DNA of 64,000 bases from Devosia limi DSM 17137 (GTDB taxonomy: Bacteria; Pseudomonadota; Alphaproteobacteria; Rhizobiales; Devosiaceae), in assembly GCF_900128975.1 (NCBI RefSeq), contig NZ_FQVC01000016.1:19325-83324 (forward strand). The letters run 5' to 3'. Under the pieces are notes generated by a model. The model made no database searches and was not told the origin of the DNA. It saw only the letters and a program-made list of their open reading frames with translations. The position numbers were made by a program, and so were the translations under genes. Below, piece after piece: positions 17,631 to 27,168 of the stretch; positions within the stretch are counted from its first letter, which is position 1; each line of letters opens with the position of its first letter.

Positions 17631-18499
17631 GAGCGGGCCTCCGCCAGGCCGATCCGGGCCTGCAGCTGTTTCCCAAAGGACTGGGTAATGCGGTCGAACA
17701 CGATGGCCAGCACCACGATGCCCAGACCGGCGAACAGGCCACGGCTGACCTCCAGCCGCCCAATGCCCTGCAGCACCTGATAACCCAGGCCTCCGGCCCC
17801 GATCATCGAGGCGATGACCACCATGGACAACGCCATCATCGTGGTCTGGTTGATCCCGGCCAGAATGGTCGGCAATGCCAGCGGGATCTGCACGCCCAGC
17901 AGGCGCTGGCGCGGATTGGTGCCGAATGCCCGACTGGCTTCCATCACTGCCGGATCGACCGAACGCAGGCCCAGATCGGTCAGCCGCACCAGCGGCGGCG
18001 CCGCATAGACAATGGTGGCGATCAGTGCCGGAATTTTGCCGGGCCCGAAGATCATCACCGTCGGGATCAAGTAGACGAAGCTCGGCAGCGTCTGCATCAG
18101 GTCCAGCACCGGGGTGATGAACTTGCGCACATTCAGCGAGCGGCTCATCCACACGCCGACCGGAATGGAGACGATGATCGCGGTGATCGTCGCGGCCAGC
18201 ATCAGCGCCATGGTGGTCATGGCGTCCTTCCACAGGTCCATGACCCCCAGAAACATCAGCCCGGCCACCACGACCGTCGGCAACTGCCAGCGCCGCGTCG
18301 CCAGCCAGGCAATACCGGCCAGAATGGCGATGATCAGCCACCAGGGGGTGGCAATCAGCAGGTCTTCAATCGCCTTCAGCAACATCAGCAGCGGATAGGC
18401 TGCAGCTTCAAAATAGCCGCCCCAGTGGCGCACCACCCAGTTGAGGCCATCATCGACGGCCCGCCGCAGCGGGCGCGTATCAAACAATTGCGGAAACAC
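17627..18499 (-). CDS. Glycine betaine/choline ABC transporter permease
   Basis: A 290-residue ProW/OpuAB-like permease. Seven or so hydrophobic segments are visible, including WWLIIAILAGIAWLA, TVVVAGLMFLGVMDLW, TTMALMLAATITAIIVSIPV and the C-terminal GLFAGLGIVVLAIVFDRI. The cytoplasmic EAA loop contains VMEASRAFGTNPRQRLLGVQ and the following IPLALPTILAGINQTTMMAL is highly characteristic of the betaine family. It is translationally coupled to the ATPase downstream. Confidence 0.93.
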   Translation of the reverse strand: MFPQLFDTRPLRRAVDDGLNWVVRHWGGYFEAAAYPLLMLLKAIEDLLIATPWWLIIAILAGIAWLATRRWQLPTVVVAGLMFLGVMDLWKDAMTTMALMLAATITAIIVSIPVGVWMSRSLNVRKFITPVLDLMQTLPSFVYLIPTVMIFGPGKIPALIATIVYAAPPLVRLTDLGLRSVDPAVMEASRAFGTNPRQRLLGVQIPLALPTILAGINQTTMMALSMVVIASMIGAGGLGYQVLQGIGRLEVSRGLFAGLGIVVLAIVFDRITQSFGKQLQARIGLAEARS

Positions 18500-18753
18500 T
18501 TCTGGTCACTTTCTCGGAAGGGACGCACGATGCCGAAGAGCGTTGAGAACGCGCCCTCGGGCATTGGGCGGGAATGTATTGAATTGAATTGATTGCCCTC
18601 TACTGCTGTAGCCCCCGAACTTGATCCGGAGGCTTCCTGCTGCAGCGGTGATACGGCAATGGATGGGCCCCACCGCCCTTGAGGAGGTAGGGGAGTGGGG
18701 TGCTGGATCAGCCACCGGCGCTATGCCCTGGCGAACCGCAGCACCCTTCAGCC

Positions 18754-19779
18754 CTAGAGGCTGGCCCGGACCTTGTCGGCCACTTCAGGCGCAACCCAGC
18801 CGGTCCACACGTCTTCCTTGGTCTTGAGGAAGTTCTCTGCGGTCGCGGCGGCATCGGCCTGGTTTTCATCGCCATAAACCAGCAATTCGCTGATCTCGGC
18901 ATTGGTCAGGCCGACCTTGGACAGGTAATTGGCGACATTGGGCGCCTCTTCCTGCAGCCAGGCAGCAGCGCCGACGATCGCCGGCGAAGACGGATAGGCA
19001 GTGATGCCGGCCGGCTCGTCGCAATCGGGATCGGTATTGCAGGCATAGACCTCGGGCTTGGCCTCACCCATGTCGAGCGCCACCGCATCGAACTTGCCCA
19101 GGATCGCCGTCGGACCCCAATAGTAGAACAGGATCGGCTCTTCGCGCGTGAAAGCGCGGGAGATCGAGGCATCGAGCGCACCGCCAGAACCCGGCGAGAA
19201 CAGGTTCCACGCGCCGCTCATGTCATAGGCATCGAACAGGGCCGTCGTGGCCAATTCGCAACCCCAGCCCGGCGGGCACGAATAGATGCGACCCTTGCTG
19301 GAATCTTCAGGATCGGGAAACACGCTCGGATTGGCAATCGCCGTTTCGGCGCTGACGATCTCGGGATTGGCTTCCTGGGTATAGCGCGGGATGAACCAGC
19401 CTTCGATGGTGCCGTCGGTAATGGCCTCGCCCAGCTTGACCACCGAACCCTCTTCGAGGGCGCTGTCCCACTGGTCCTGCACGGTGCTGGTCCACAGTTC
19501 TGGCGCAATCGCCGGCGAACCGCGCATCACCATTGAACTGGTCGTCGGAACCGTGTCGCCGGTGACGATGGCCACATCGCACCCGAAGCCGGTTTCCAGA
19601 ATTTTTGCGTGAATATGGGCCAAGGCAGCCGCTGAGGGCCAGGTCATCTCGGCAATGTCGATTGTACGGTCAGTACCACAAGCGGTCGCATCCACGTCCT
19701 GGGCGACTACGGGCACCGTTGCTGCCGACAATAAGGCAACGGTCATCGCGGCGGCAATGCCACCGGATTTCAATATCAT
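18754..19779 (-). CDS. Glycine betaine/choline-type ABC substrate-binding protein
   Basis: OpuAC/ProX family periplasmic binding protein of 341 residues. From the ATG at 19779 (AGGAGA upstream) it has a signal peptide (MILKSGGIAAAMTVALLSAA, cleavage near VVAQ|DVDA). The mature start has CGTDRTIDIAEMTWPSAAAL, followed by PAIAPELWT and EGWFIPRYT, and the tryptophan-rich GRIYSCPPGWGCE segment expected in a quaternary-ammonium binding box. It is the first gene of a likely operon with the permease and ATPase, although 254 bases separate it from the permease. Its neighbour at 20040-21071 is a paralogue. Confidence 0.9.
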   Translation of the reverse strand: MILKSGGIAAAMTVALLSAATVPVVAQDVDATACGTDRTIDIAEMTWPSAAALAHIHAKILETGFGCDVAIVTGDTVPTTSSMVMRGSPAIAPELWTSTVQDQWDSALEEGSVVKLGEAITDGTIEGWFIPRYTQEANPEIVSAETAIANPSVFPDPEDSSKGRIYSCPPGWGCELATTALFDAYDMSGAWNLFSPGSGGALDASISRAFTREEPILFYYWGPTAILGKFDAVALDMGEAKPEVYACNTDPDCDEPAGITAYPSSPAIVGAAAWLQEEAPNVANYLSKVGLTNAEISELLVYGDENQADAAATAENFLKTKEDVWTGWVAPEVADKVRASL

Positions 19780-20039
19780 CAGGTCGTCTCCTGGATTTAT
19801 GTAGGGATGCAAACCATAGTCAGGCAGTTGTGGCCTGTCAAATCGCGCAATACTTACGTAACAACTGTAAAGTTTATGCAGTTAAACTTGAAATGTGAAC
19901 TAGAAATGACTGACACGAAATTGCGCCAGCCGAAAAATCTGCTCTCAACCAACGAGATCAACTAGCGCTGATCAGAGCGGCAAACAAAAATAAATTACGC
20001 CCAACTGAATTGCCGCAGTTTCGCCCGATTTTAGGCGGG

Positions 20040-21071
20040 TTACGGCGTTCCCGTCCCCACCCAATGGCCCCAGATATCACGACGCTCGGCGACGAACTGG
20101 TCGGCAATACCCTCGACAGTCGCCCCCGGCTCGTTGAGCCGGGCCAGCAGGATATTCATCTCCGCCAACGGCAATGTGGTGCGCTGGAAATAGGATGCGA
20201 TGGCAGGAATATCGGTAAACACCCATTCGGCCAGCGCCACCACCACGCTTTCAGGCGCAAATGCCGATGGCACCGGCTGCGCACAGGCCAGCTGCGCCAG
20301 GCATTTGAATGCTTCGGCATTGTACTCACCCAAACCCAGCGGCTTGAAATCGAACTGCGCCAGCACCGCATTGGGCTGCCAGTAATAGAACACGATCGGC
20401 TCGGTGCGGCTCACCGCCTCGGCGATCAGGGAGTCCATCTCGAACCGATTGGCCGGCTCGATGATTTCGAGCACCCCATCCAGCCCAAATGCCCGCACCA
20501 GATTGCGGTTGATCACCGAACAGCCCCAGTCGGACGGACAGGAAATGAAGCGGATTTTCGCACCACCGCCCAGCGTCGGCGCCACCGCCCGAAGTGCCGC
20601 CGCCCCGGTGAGTTCCGGGTGCACACCAGCCACATAACCGGGCGTGAACCAGCCCTCGAAACTGCTTTCCGCATAGGTCGTGGTGGCCGGGCGCACCATC
20701 TGCGCCTTGATCGCCGGGTTCCACACCTCGGCAATCCGCCCGATCCACAATTCAGGCGCCACCGCCGGCTGCCCTGTCGTTCCCATGGCCGATCCGATAG
20801 CCGCCAGATCGCCCGGAGTAATCTTGGTATCGCAGCCAAATTCCCTGGCCAGGATCCGCGCATGAATCTCGGCAAGCAGCGCCCCCGACATCCAGCTCAT
20901 GCGTGCAATCGCCAGGGGCTGCGTGCCACAGATCGGCGGCGGCACGGCTGCCGGCGCCTCGGGTGCACCCACCTGCTCCTGCGCTTCGTCGAGCACGGTG
21001 AACTGGGCCAGTGCCGGCTGGCTCGCCAGGCTCAGTGCAAGCAGGACCGCGCCGACGATACAGATCTTCAT
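20040..21071 (-). CDS. Second, orphan OpuAC-type substrate-binding protein
   Basis: A 343-residue paralogue of the neighbouring binding protein. The ATG at 21071 has AAGGG eight bases upstream and gives a clean signal peptide (MKICIVGAVLLALSLASQP, cleavage after ALAQ). Shared landmarks are CGTQPLAIARMSWMSGALL, PAVAPELWI, EGWFTPGYV, FISCPSDWGC and PIVFYYWQP. A proline/alanine-rich linker follows the signal peptide. It has no permease or ATPase of its own and lies 260 bases upstream of the first binding protein, on the same strand, so it may feed the same transporter with another ligand or act as a sensor. Confidence 0.85.
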   Translation of the reverse strand: MKICIVGAVLLALSLASQPALAQFTVLDEAQEQVGAPEAPAAVPPPICGTQPLAIARMSWMSGALLAEIHARILAREFGCDTKITPGDLAAIGSAMGTTGQPAVAPELWIGRIAEVWNPAIKAQMVRPATTTYAESSFEGWFTPGYVAGVHPELTGAAALRAVAPTLGGGAKIRFISCPSDWGCSVINRNLVRAFGLDGVLEIIEPANRFEMDSLIAEAVSRTEPIVFYYWQPNAVLAQFDFKPLGLGEYNAEAFKCLAQLACAQPVPSAFAPESVVVALAEWVFTDIPAIASYFQRTTLPLAEMNILLARLNEPGATVEGIADQFVAERRDIWGHWVGTGTP

Positions 21072-21299
21072 GCCGTGCGCCCTTGTGATCATGACCCCTT
21101 ACTAATGCAAAAACATGGCTTCTTAAGCAACACCGGCAACGCCATGATCCGCCAATCAATACCGGGTGACTCGATCATTATAAGTGTGCCACAGTCCCTG
21201 TAGCGGGGCGCGCGTTGCGCCCCCTATTTCGCGTTGTTCCGCTCGTCAAGAGAGGCCGGAAAGGCATCCTCGGCGGGGCAACCAAGCAGAGGGACATCA

Positions 21300-22508
21300 A
21301 TGCTCAATCTCAAGAACACTCTCGCCCTGGCGGTTGCCGCCTCGGCTCTCGCGGTCGCCATGCCGGCCATGGCCGACGACGTCAAGCTGGGCTTTCTCGC
21401 CGACGTGACCGGCCCCATCGCCGGCTTTGCCGGCGGCATGGTTTCGGCGGGCAACCTGGCTGTCGACCACGTCAATGCCCAGGGCGGCATTCTGGGTGGC
21501 AACAAGCTGGTCTCGATCGTGGCTGACGGCGCCTGCTCGGCCGATACCGCCGGCCCGGCCGCTGACCGTCTGGTCAACACCGAGAACGTGACTTCGATCT
21601 TCGGCGATTACTGCACCGGCTCGACCCTGGCTGCCGCCAATACCGCTGCCATCCCCGGCAATGTGGTGATGATCTCCCCATCCGCTTCCGCGCCGACCGT
21701 GACCGGCCTCGACGACAATGACCTTGTCTACCGCACCGTGGTTTCCGACGCCTTCCAGGGCGCCAAGGCCGCCGAGCTGCTGCTGTCGCAGGGCATCAAT
21801 GAAGTCGGCGTCACCTACGTCAACAATGACTACGGCAAGGGCCTGGCTGACCAGTTCGTCGCCTCCTTCACCGCTGGCGGCGGCACTGTTGCGGCCAATG
21901 TCGCCCACGAAGACGGCAAGGCCGACTACCGTCCGGAAATCGGCCAGATCGAATCCTCGGGTGCAACCACCCTCGTGATCTACGGCTACGAAAATGCTGG
22001 CGGCGGCGCCATCCTCAACCAGGCGCTGGAAGCTGGCAGCTTCGATCTGTTCGTTGGCGGCGACGGCATGGCCGGTGAAGCCCTGCTCGCCAGCCGCGAC
22101 GCGGCTTCGCTTGAAGGCCTGATCCTGACCCAGGCTGCTGCCGCTGCCGGCGACGCCTATGACATCTATGCCAAGCTGGCGACCGATGCCGGCCTCGTGC
22201 CCGACACCACCTATGGCCCGCAGTCCTACGACGCTGCCTTCCTGCTGGCTCTGGCCATCGAGAAGAACGGCTCCGCCGAACGCCAGGGCGTCTCCGCCGC
22301 CCTGCGTGAAGTCGCCAGCGCTCCCGGCGAAATCATCCTGCCGGGTGAATGGACCAAGGCTGTCGAGCTGATCAAGGCCGGCACCGACATCGACTACCGT
22401 GGCGCATCGGGCGACGTTGAATTCGACGCAGCGGGCGACGTTGCCGGCGGCATCGACTACTTCGTCGTCGAAGGCGGCACCATCGTCAACAAGGGTCAGA
22501 TCCCCTGA
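21300..22508 (+). CDS. livK: Branched-chain amino-acid type ABC substrate-binding protein
   Basis: A periplasmic-binding-protein type I (Leu/Ile/Val class) of 402 residues. The start at 21300 follows GAGGGA and yields the signal peptide MLNLKNTLALAVAASALAVA ending MAMA-like before DDVKLGF. Features are DVTGPIAGFAGGMVSAGNLA, NAQGGILGG, the ligand-loop region SPSASAPTVTG and VNNDYGKGLADQF. It is the likely binding subunit for the livGFHM genes that lie convergently downstream. Exact ligand is not predictable. Confidence 0.92.
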   Translation: MLNLKNTLALAVAASALAVAMPAMADDVKLGFLADVTGPIAGFAGGMVSAGNLAVDHVNAQGGILGGNKLVSIVADGACSADTAGPAADRLVNTENVTSIFGDYCTGSTLAAANTAAIPGNVVMISPSASAPTVTGLDDNDLVYRTVVSDAFQGAKAAELLLSQGINEVGVTYVNNDYGKGLADQFVASFTAGGGTVAANVAHEDGKADYRPEIGQIESSGATTLVIYGYENAGGGAILNQALEAGSFDLFVGGDGMAGEALLASRDAASLEGLILTQAAAAAGDAYDIYAKLATDAGLVPDTTYGPQSYDAAFLLALAIEKNGSAERQGVSAALREVASAPGEIILPGEWTKAVELIKAGTDIDYRGASGDVEFDAAGDVAGGIDYFVVEGGTIVNKGQIP

Positions 22509-22533
22509 TCAATTCCTAGCCGTTGAGACATCT

Positions 22534-22559
22534 GGCCCGGGAGCGATCCCGGGCCTTTT
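22534..22559 (+). terminator. Terminator after livK
   Basis: GGCCCGGGA-GCGA-TCCCGGGCC stem followed by TTTTG, 26 bases past the livK stop. It separates livK from the following methyltransferase. Confidence 0.85.
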
Positions 22560-22577
22560 GCATTTCTGGAGTTCTGC

Positions 22578-23168
22578 ATGGCCGACGATCCCACGCTCAA
22601 ATTCTACGCCGACAACGCCGCTGTTTATGCCGGCCGCGCCCGCGACCTGCCGCAGGCCCAGCTCGACGCGTTTCTGGCGCAGCTGCCGCCCGGCGCCGCC
22701 ATTCTCGAATTGGGCACCGGCGGCGGCCAGGATGCCGCCCATATGCTGGAACGCGGCTTCGCCGTGACACCCACCGACGCCTCCGCCGCCCTCGCCGCCC
22801 AGGCCGAGCGCCGCATCGGCCGGCCGGTGCGGTTGATGCGCTTTGCCGAACTGGAGGAAATTGCCACCTATGACGGGGTCTGGGCCAGCGCCGCCCTGCT
22901 GCATGCGCCGCGCAGCGAGCTGACCGATGACCTCACCCGTATCCACCGCGCCCTGCGGCCCGGCGGCCTGCTGGTCGCCAGCTTCAAGGCCGGCTCCGAA
23001 GAGGGCCGCGACAGCCTGGGCCGCTATTACAATTATTTGCAGGCTCCGGCCCTGCTCGCCCATTTCCAGGCCGCCGCCCCCTGGGCCGACCTCACCCTCA
23101 CCGAACGCGCCGGCACTGGCTATGACAACGTCCCGACGCAATGGCTCTGGGTGAGCGCCCGCGCGTAA
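22578..23168 (+). CDS. Class I SAM-dependent methyltransferase
   Basis: A 196-residue Methyltransf_25/Tam-like enzyme. Motif I is AAILELGTGGGQDAAHML, with VTPTDAS as the acidic strand and VWASAALLHAPRSELTDDL as motif II/III; then RIHRALRPGGLLVASFKAG. The start is preceded by TGGAGTTCTGC. It sits alone between the livK terminator and a convergent hairpin. No substrate can be assigned. Confidence 0.87.
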   Translation: MADDPTLKFYADNAAVYAGRARDLPQAQLDAFLAQLPPGAAILELGTGGGQDAAHMLERGFAVTPTDASAALAAQAERRIGRPVRLMRFAELEEIATYDGVWASAALLHAPRSELTDDLTRIHRALRPGGLLVASFKAGSEEGRDSLGRYYNYLQAPALLAHFQAAAPWADLTLTERAGTGYDNVPTQWLWVSARA

Positions 23169-23186
23169 TCGCCTGCGCTATGGCAA

Positions 23187-23211
23187 GACCACCCGGCCTG
23201 TCCGGGTGGTC
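23187..23211. terminator. Convergent hairpin between methyltransferase and livM
   Basis: Perfect 10-bp arms GACCACCCGG/CCGGGTGGTC with a five-base loop, 18 bases after the plus-strand stop and 15 before the livM stop. No T-run on either side, so activity as a terminator is uncertain. Confidence 0.45.
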
Positions 23212-23225
23212 CATCTGCCTAAGCC

Positions 23226-24551
23226 TCAGACCTCCCGCTTGACCACTTCGGGCAACAGGCCCCTGGGCGCATAGCGCAATGCCACGGTGATGATGATGCC
23301 CAACACGAACACCCGCATCTGCAGCGCGCGCGAGTCGATTTCCGGGATCGCGCCCCAGCCGAGCGACTGGCTCCAGCTCGACAGGTTGAGGAAGATCGCC
23401 TGCGCCAGCGGATCGGAAATGATCCACACGATATAGATCAGCACCGCCCCAAGCAGGACGCCCCAGTTATTGCCGGCGCCGCCAACGATCACCATCACCC
23501 AGATCATGAAGGTATGGTTGATCGGCTGATAGCCGGCGGGATCGAAAATCTGGTTGAAGGTGACGAGGATCGCGCCACCCATGCCGATCAGCACCGAGCC
23601 GAACACGAACAGTTCCAGCTGCCGCCCAGTGACATTCTTGCCCATCGAACCGGCGGCGATATGGTTGTCGCGGATCGCCCGCATCATGCGGCCCCACGGC
23701 CCGCCATAGGCGCGCTGCACGAAGAAGAACACCACGATGAAGATCGCCAGCAGCAGCGCGAAGAACCCAAAGCGCGCATAGACGAAGGATTCGCTGATCG
23801 GAATGCCCTGCGCCTGATAATCCTGCGGCAGGTTGACCGGCCAGGGCATCGGCGATGCGGTCATGGTGCCGCGCGTCAGCCAGTCCATGTTCTTGAGCAG
23901 CGCCCGGATGATTTCCGAGATACCGATCGTGGCGATGGCCAGATAATCGGTGCGCAGCCCCAGGCTGATCCGCCCGACAATATAGGCGATGACAGCTGCG
24001 ACCAGCCCGCCGAACAGCCAGCCCAGGATCGGATTGAGCCCAAGCCCGCCGACAAAGCCGGCCGTGGATTCGATATAGGCGGCCGCCGGGTCGATCTGGC
24101 TGCGATAAACCACATAGGCAATGAACCAGGCCAGCACCAGCAGCGCTGTCTTCCAGCCCCCGCGAACCCCGAGGCGATGCGAGTGCCGCGCGCCCCAGAC
24201 CAGCAGTACGCCGGCCAGGAACGCCAGCAACGCCCGCCCCAGCATGACCGGCCCCTCGCTGTCCCAGAACAGCGCATTGACTGGAAACGACACGAACACC
24301 ACGGAGGCGCCGCCCACCATCATGAAGCCCATCACGGCAAAGTTGAACAACCCGCCATAGCCCCATTGGATATTGAGCCCCAGCGCGATCAGCGCATAGG
24401 CCAGCGCCTGGGTCAGCAGCAGCCCGCTATTGGCCGCGCCCTGCACAAAGCCAACCGCCAGGATCAGCACGAACATGGCGCTGAACAGTACGATGGCGCG
24501 CACCGTCGGATTGGCGAGATCGATGCGCTTCGCCTGGGCTTCCCCGCTCAT
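23226..24551 (-). CDS. livM: Branched-chain amino-acid ABC transporter permease LivM
   Basis: A 441-residue membrane protein, longer than the typical 300-350 because of an N-terminal extension with additional hydrophobic segments. Hydrophobic helices run through the sequence; the conserved LNIQWGYGGLFNFAVMGFMM and the EAA-like RRMMRAIRDN region (here GRMMRAIRDNHIAAGSMG) mark the family. It ends GLLPEVVKREV. The start overlaps the livH stop by four bases. Forms the channel with LivH for uptake driven by LivF/LivG. Confidence 0.92.
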   Translation of the reverse strand: MSGEAQAKRIDLANPTVRAIVLFSAMFVLILAVGFVQGAANSGLLLTQALAYALIALGLNIQWGYGGLFNFAVMGFMMVGGASVVFVSFPVNALFWDSEGPVMLGRALLAFLAGVLLVWGARHSHRLGVRGGWKTALLVLAWFIAYVVYRSQIDPAAAYIESTAGFVGGLGLNPILGWLFGGLVAAVIAYIVGRISLGLRTDYLAIATIGISEIIRALLKNMDWLTRGTMTASPMPWPVNLPQDYQAQGIPISESFVYARFGFFALLLAIFIVVFFFVQRAYGGPWGRMMRAIRDNHIAAGSMGKNVTGRQLELFVFGSVLIGMGGAILVTFNQIFDPAGYQPINHTFMIWVMVIVGGAGNNWGVLLGAVLIYIVWIISDPLAQAIFLNLSSWSQSLGWGAIPEIDSRALQMRVFVLGIIITVALRYAPRGLLPEVVKREV

Positions 24552-25552
24552 GATGAGGCCCCCTTGAAAATACCGGTCGGCCGCGCCAGCAGCGTGATCA
24601 CCAGGATTACGAAGGCCACGGTCAGTTTGTATTCGGTGGGCACCAGCGCCAGGTTGGCCGGCAGCGCCATCCCTTCGGGAAGCAAGTCATTGAGTGGACG
24701 CAGCACCGAGGTCCAGTTGAACACCGACAGCGTCTCGGCAAAGGCGATGAGGAAGCCCCCGACAATGGCGCCATAGACATGGCCGAGGCCACCCACGATC
24801 GCCGCCGCGAAGATCGGCAGGATGATATTGAACGCCAGGTCCGGCATCAGCGCCACGTCCAGCGCCAGCATGGTGCCCGCAACGCAGGCCAGCGCCCCCG
24901 CCACGATCCAGGTCACCCGCACCACCAGCGCGGTATTGATGCCCGAAACCTGCGCCAGGTCGGCATTGTCGGCCATGGCGCGCATCGCCTTGCCCAGCCG
25001 CGAGCGCGTCAGGAAGAAGTGCAGCCCCAGCACCAGCAGCGCGGTCACCACGATCATCAGCACCTGTGGTTCGGTAATGGTGATCGGGCGCGAGCCGCCC
25101 AGGGCCGACATGTCGATGCGGAAGATTTCCTTGGGCTCGCTCTGATAGAACGAGCGCGTTCCCGATCCGAAGATCAGCCGCAGCAGGCCCTGCAGGATCA
25201 GCGTCACGCCGATCGAGGCAATCAGCAGCGTCACCGGCTTGGCGCCGCGCTTGCGCAAGGGTGCGTAAAACCCCTTGTCGAGCCCCAGCGCAATCACCGC
25301 GGTAATCGCCATGGCCACCGGCAGCACCAGAAAGCCGCTGGGAATGGGCGTGACAATGCCCAGCGCCGTGCAGACACTGGCCAGCAGGAAGGCGATGAAC
25401 GCCCCCATGGTCATCATGTCGCCATGCGCGAAATGAGCGAAACGCAGAATGCCGAAGATCAACGTGACGCCAATGGCGCCCAACGCATAGATCGAGCCCA
25501 GCACCGTGCCGGAAATCAAGACGCGGTTGATGAAAAAAACCAGCTCGTCCAA
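24548..25552 (-). CDS. livH: Branched-chain amino-acid ABC transporter permease LivH
   Basis: A 334-residue permease with about eight hydrophobic segments. The family-typical start ISGTVLGSIYALGAIGVTLI and FGILRFAHFAHGDMMTMGAF are clear, as is the EAA-type LGKAMRAMADNADLAQVSGI region and FAAAIVGGLGHVYGAIVGG. It lies four bases after livF and overlaps livM by four, so translation of the three is coupled. Confidence 0.93.
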   Translation of the reverse strand: MDELVFFINRVLISGTVLGSIYALGAIGVTLIFGILRFAHFAHGDMMTMGAFIAFLLASVCTALGIVTPIPSGFLVLPVAMAITAVIALGLDKGFYAPLRKRGAKPVTLLIASIGVTLILQGLLRLIFGSGTRSFYQSEPKEIFRIDMSALGGSRPITITEPQVLMIVVTALLVLGLHFFLTRSRLGKAMRAMADNADLAQVSGINTALVVRVTWIVAGALACVAGTMLALDVALMPDLAFNIILPIFAAAIVGGLGHVYGAIVGGFLIAFAETLSVFNWTSVLRPLNDLLPEGMALPANLALVPTEYKLTVAFVILVITLLARPTGIFKGASS

Positions 25553-25556
25553 GCGA

Positions 25557-26261
25557 CTAACCTCCCAGAAAACTCTTGGCGACTTCCGGATCGGCGATCA
25601 GTTCCGCCCCGGTGCCGGTGAACCGGTTCCGCCCGCTTGCCAGCACGAACCCCTTGGAGGCAAAGGCCAGCGCCTGCCGGGCATTCTGCTCGACCATCAG
25701 GATGCCGACGCCCTCCTTGTTGACGCGCACAATGGTCTCGAAAATCTCGATCACATAGCGCGGCGACAGGCCGGCGGAGGGCTCGTCCAGCATCAGCAGC
25801 GACGGCTTGCTCATCAATGCCCGGCCCATGGCCACCATCTGGCGCTGCCCGCCCGAAAGCTCGCCCGCCGGCTGCCGCCGCTTTTCGGCCAGTACCGGAA
25901 ACATTTCGTAGACCCAGGCCATGGTTTGGGCATAGTCGTCCTTGCGGGTGAACGCCCCCATTTCAAGGTTCTCTTCCACACTCAGCGAGGTGAAGACGTT
26001 CTTTTCCTGCGGCACGAAGCTCAGCCCCTTGGGCACCAGCTTGTCGGGCAGGGAATTGGCGATGTTCTCGCCGCCGAATTCGATCGTGCCGCCGGTCACC
26101 TTGAGCAGCCCGAAGATCGCCTTGAGCGTCGTCGATTTTCCGGCCCCGTTGGGCCCCACGATCACCCCGATATCGGATTGTTCGATGGCAATATCGACCC
26201 CGTTGAGGATCGGCACGCTGCTATAGCCGCCAACGACGTGCTTGAGTTCGATCAGCGCCAT
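25557..26261 (-). CDS. livF: Branched-chain amino-acid ABC transporter ATPase LivF
   Basis: ABC ATPase of 234 residues. Walker A GPNGAGKSTTL, Q-loop FVPQEKNVF, signature ELSGGQRQMVAMGRALM, Walker B LLMLDEPSAGLSP and the H-loop replaced by MVEQNARQA, the LivF hallmark. Its ATG overlaps the stop of livG (TGATG). Confidence 0.95.
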   Translation of the reverse strand: MALIELKHVVGGYSSVPILNGVDIAIEQSDIGVIVGPNGAGKSTTLKAIFGLLKVTGGTIEFGGENIANSLPDKLVPKGLSFVPQEKNVFTSLSVEENLEMGAFTRKDDYAQTMAWVYEMFPVLAEKRRQPAGELSGGQRQMVAMGRALMSKPSLLMLDEPSAGLSPRYVIEIFETIVRVNKEGVGILMVEQNARQALAFASKGFVLASGRNRFTGTGAELIADPEVAKSFLGG

Positions 26262-27043
26262 CAGTCGGCCTCCACCGGCGAGCCGAAATAGGCCTCGACA
26301 ATCGCCGCATTGGCGCGAATTTCGCTCATCGGCCCCTCGGCGATCTTCTCACCCTGCGCCATCACGATCACCGGATCGCAAAGCCGCCCGATCAGATCCA
26401 TGTCGTGCTCGATGACGAAGAAAGTATAGCCCAGCTCCTTGTTCATGCGCTCGATATTGGCGGCCAGGTCATGCAGCAGCGTCTTGTTGACGCCTGCCGC
26501 CACCTCGTCCAGCAGCACCACCTTGGCGTCCACCATCATGGTGCGGCCAAGTTCGAGCAGCTTTTTTTGTCCACCCGACAGGTTCCCCGCCAGCTCGTTG
26601 CGCACATGGCCGAGCTTGAGGAAATCGATGACGTCGAGGGCCTTCTTGCGCACCTCGGTCTCGCGCGCCTTGACCAGCCGCGGCCGCAGCCAGGAATCGA
26701 CCAGCGACTCCCCCGGCTGGTCGCCTGGAACCATCATCAGGTTCTCCAGCGCCGTCATGTTGGAAAATTCGTGTGCGATCTGAAAGGTGCGCAACATGCC
26801 CTGGCGGAACAATTGGTGCGGGGCCAGCCCGGTCACGTCCTGCCCGTCGAACAACACCTGCCCGCTATCGGGGACGATATTGCCGGCCACGATATTGAAC
26901 AATGTCGACTTGCCGGCCCCATTGGGGCCGATCAGCCCGGTGATCGAGCCGCGTTGCACACTGAGCGAACAATTGTTGACGGCGGTGAGACCGCCAAAGC
27001 GCTTGCTGACGTTGCGAACGTCGATGACTGCGTCAAAGGACAC
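26261..27043 (-). CDS. livG: Branched-chain amino-acid ABC transporter ATPase LivG
   Basis: ABC ATPase of 260 residues and first gene of the livGFHM run. It has FGGLTAVNNCSLSVQRGSIT, Walker A GPNGAGKSTLFNIVAG, the LivG-specific insert before the signature, signature LSGGQKKLLELGRTMM, Walker B VVLLDEVAAGVNKTL (Glu then Val-Ala instead of Pro-Thr/Ser, as often in LivG) and H-loop VIEHDMDLIGRLCD. The partner binding protein livK is on the other strand 4 kb away. Confidence 0.95.
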   Translation of the reverse strand: MSFDAVIDVRNVSKRFGGLTAVNNCSLSVQRGSITGLIGPNGAGKSTLFNIVAGNIVPDSGQVLFDGQDVTGLAPHQLFRQGMLRTFQIAHEFSNMTALENLMMVPGDQPGESLVDSWLRPRLVKARETEVRKKALDVIDFLKLGHVRNELAGNLSGGQKKLLELGRTMMVDAKVVLLDEVAAGVNKTLLHDLAANIERMNKELGYTFFVIEHDMDLIGRLCDPVIVMAQGEKIAEGPMSEIRANAAIVEAYFGSPVEAD

Positions 27044-27168
27044 CCAAATTCGTCCCGTTTCCTGATGTTGCCTGGCCCTGCTTGCTGCGGGTCATTTGGC
27101 CGCATCTGGTCATAAGCTGACCAAGGGGTCAACCATGCTCGAGGGCTCGAACAGAGCAAATCTGGGGA

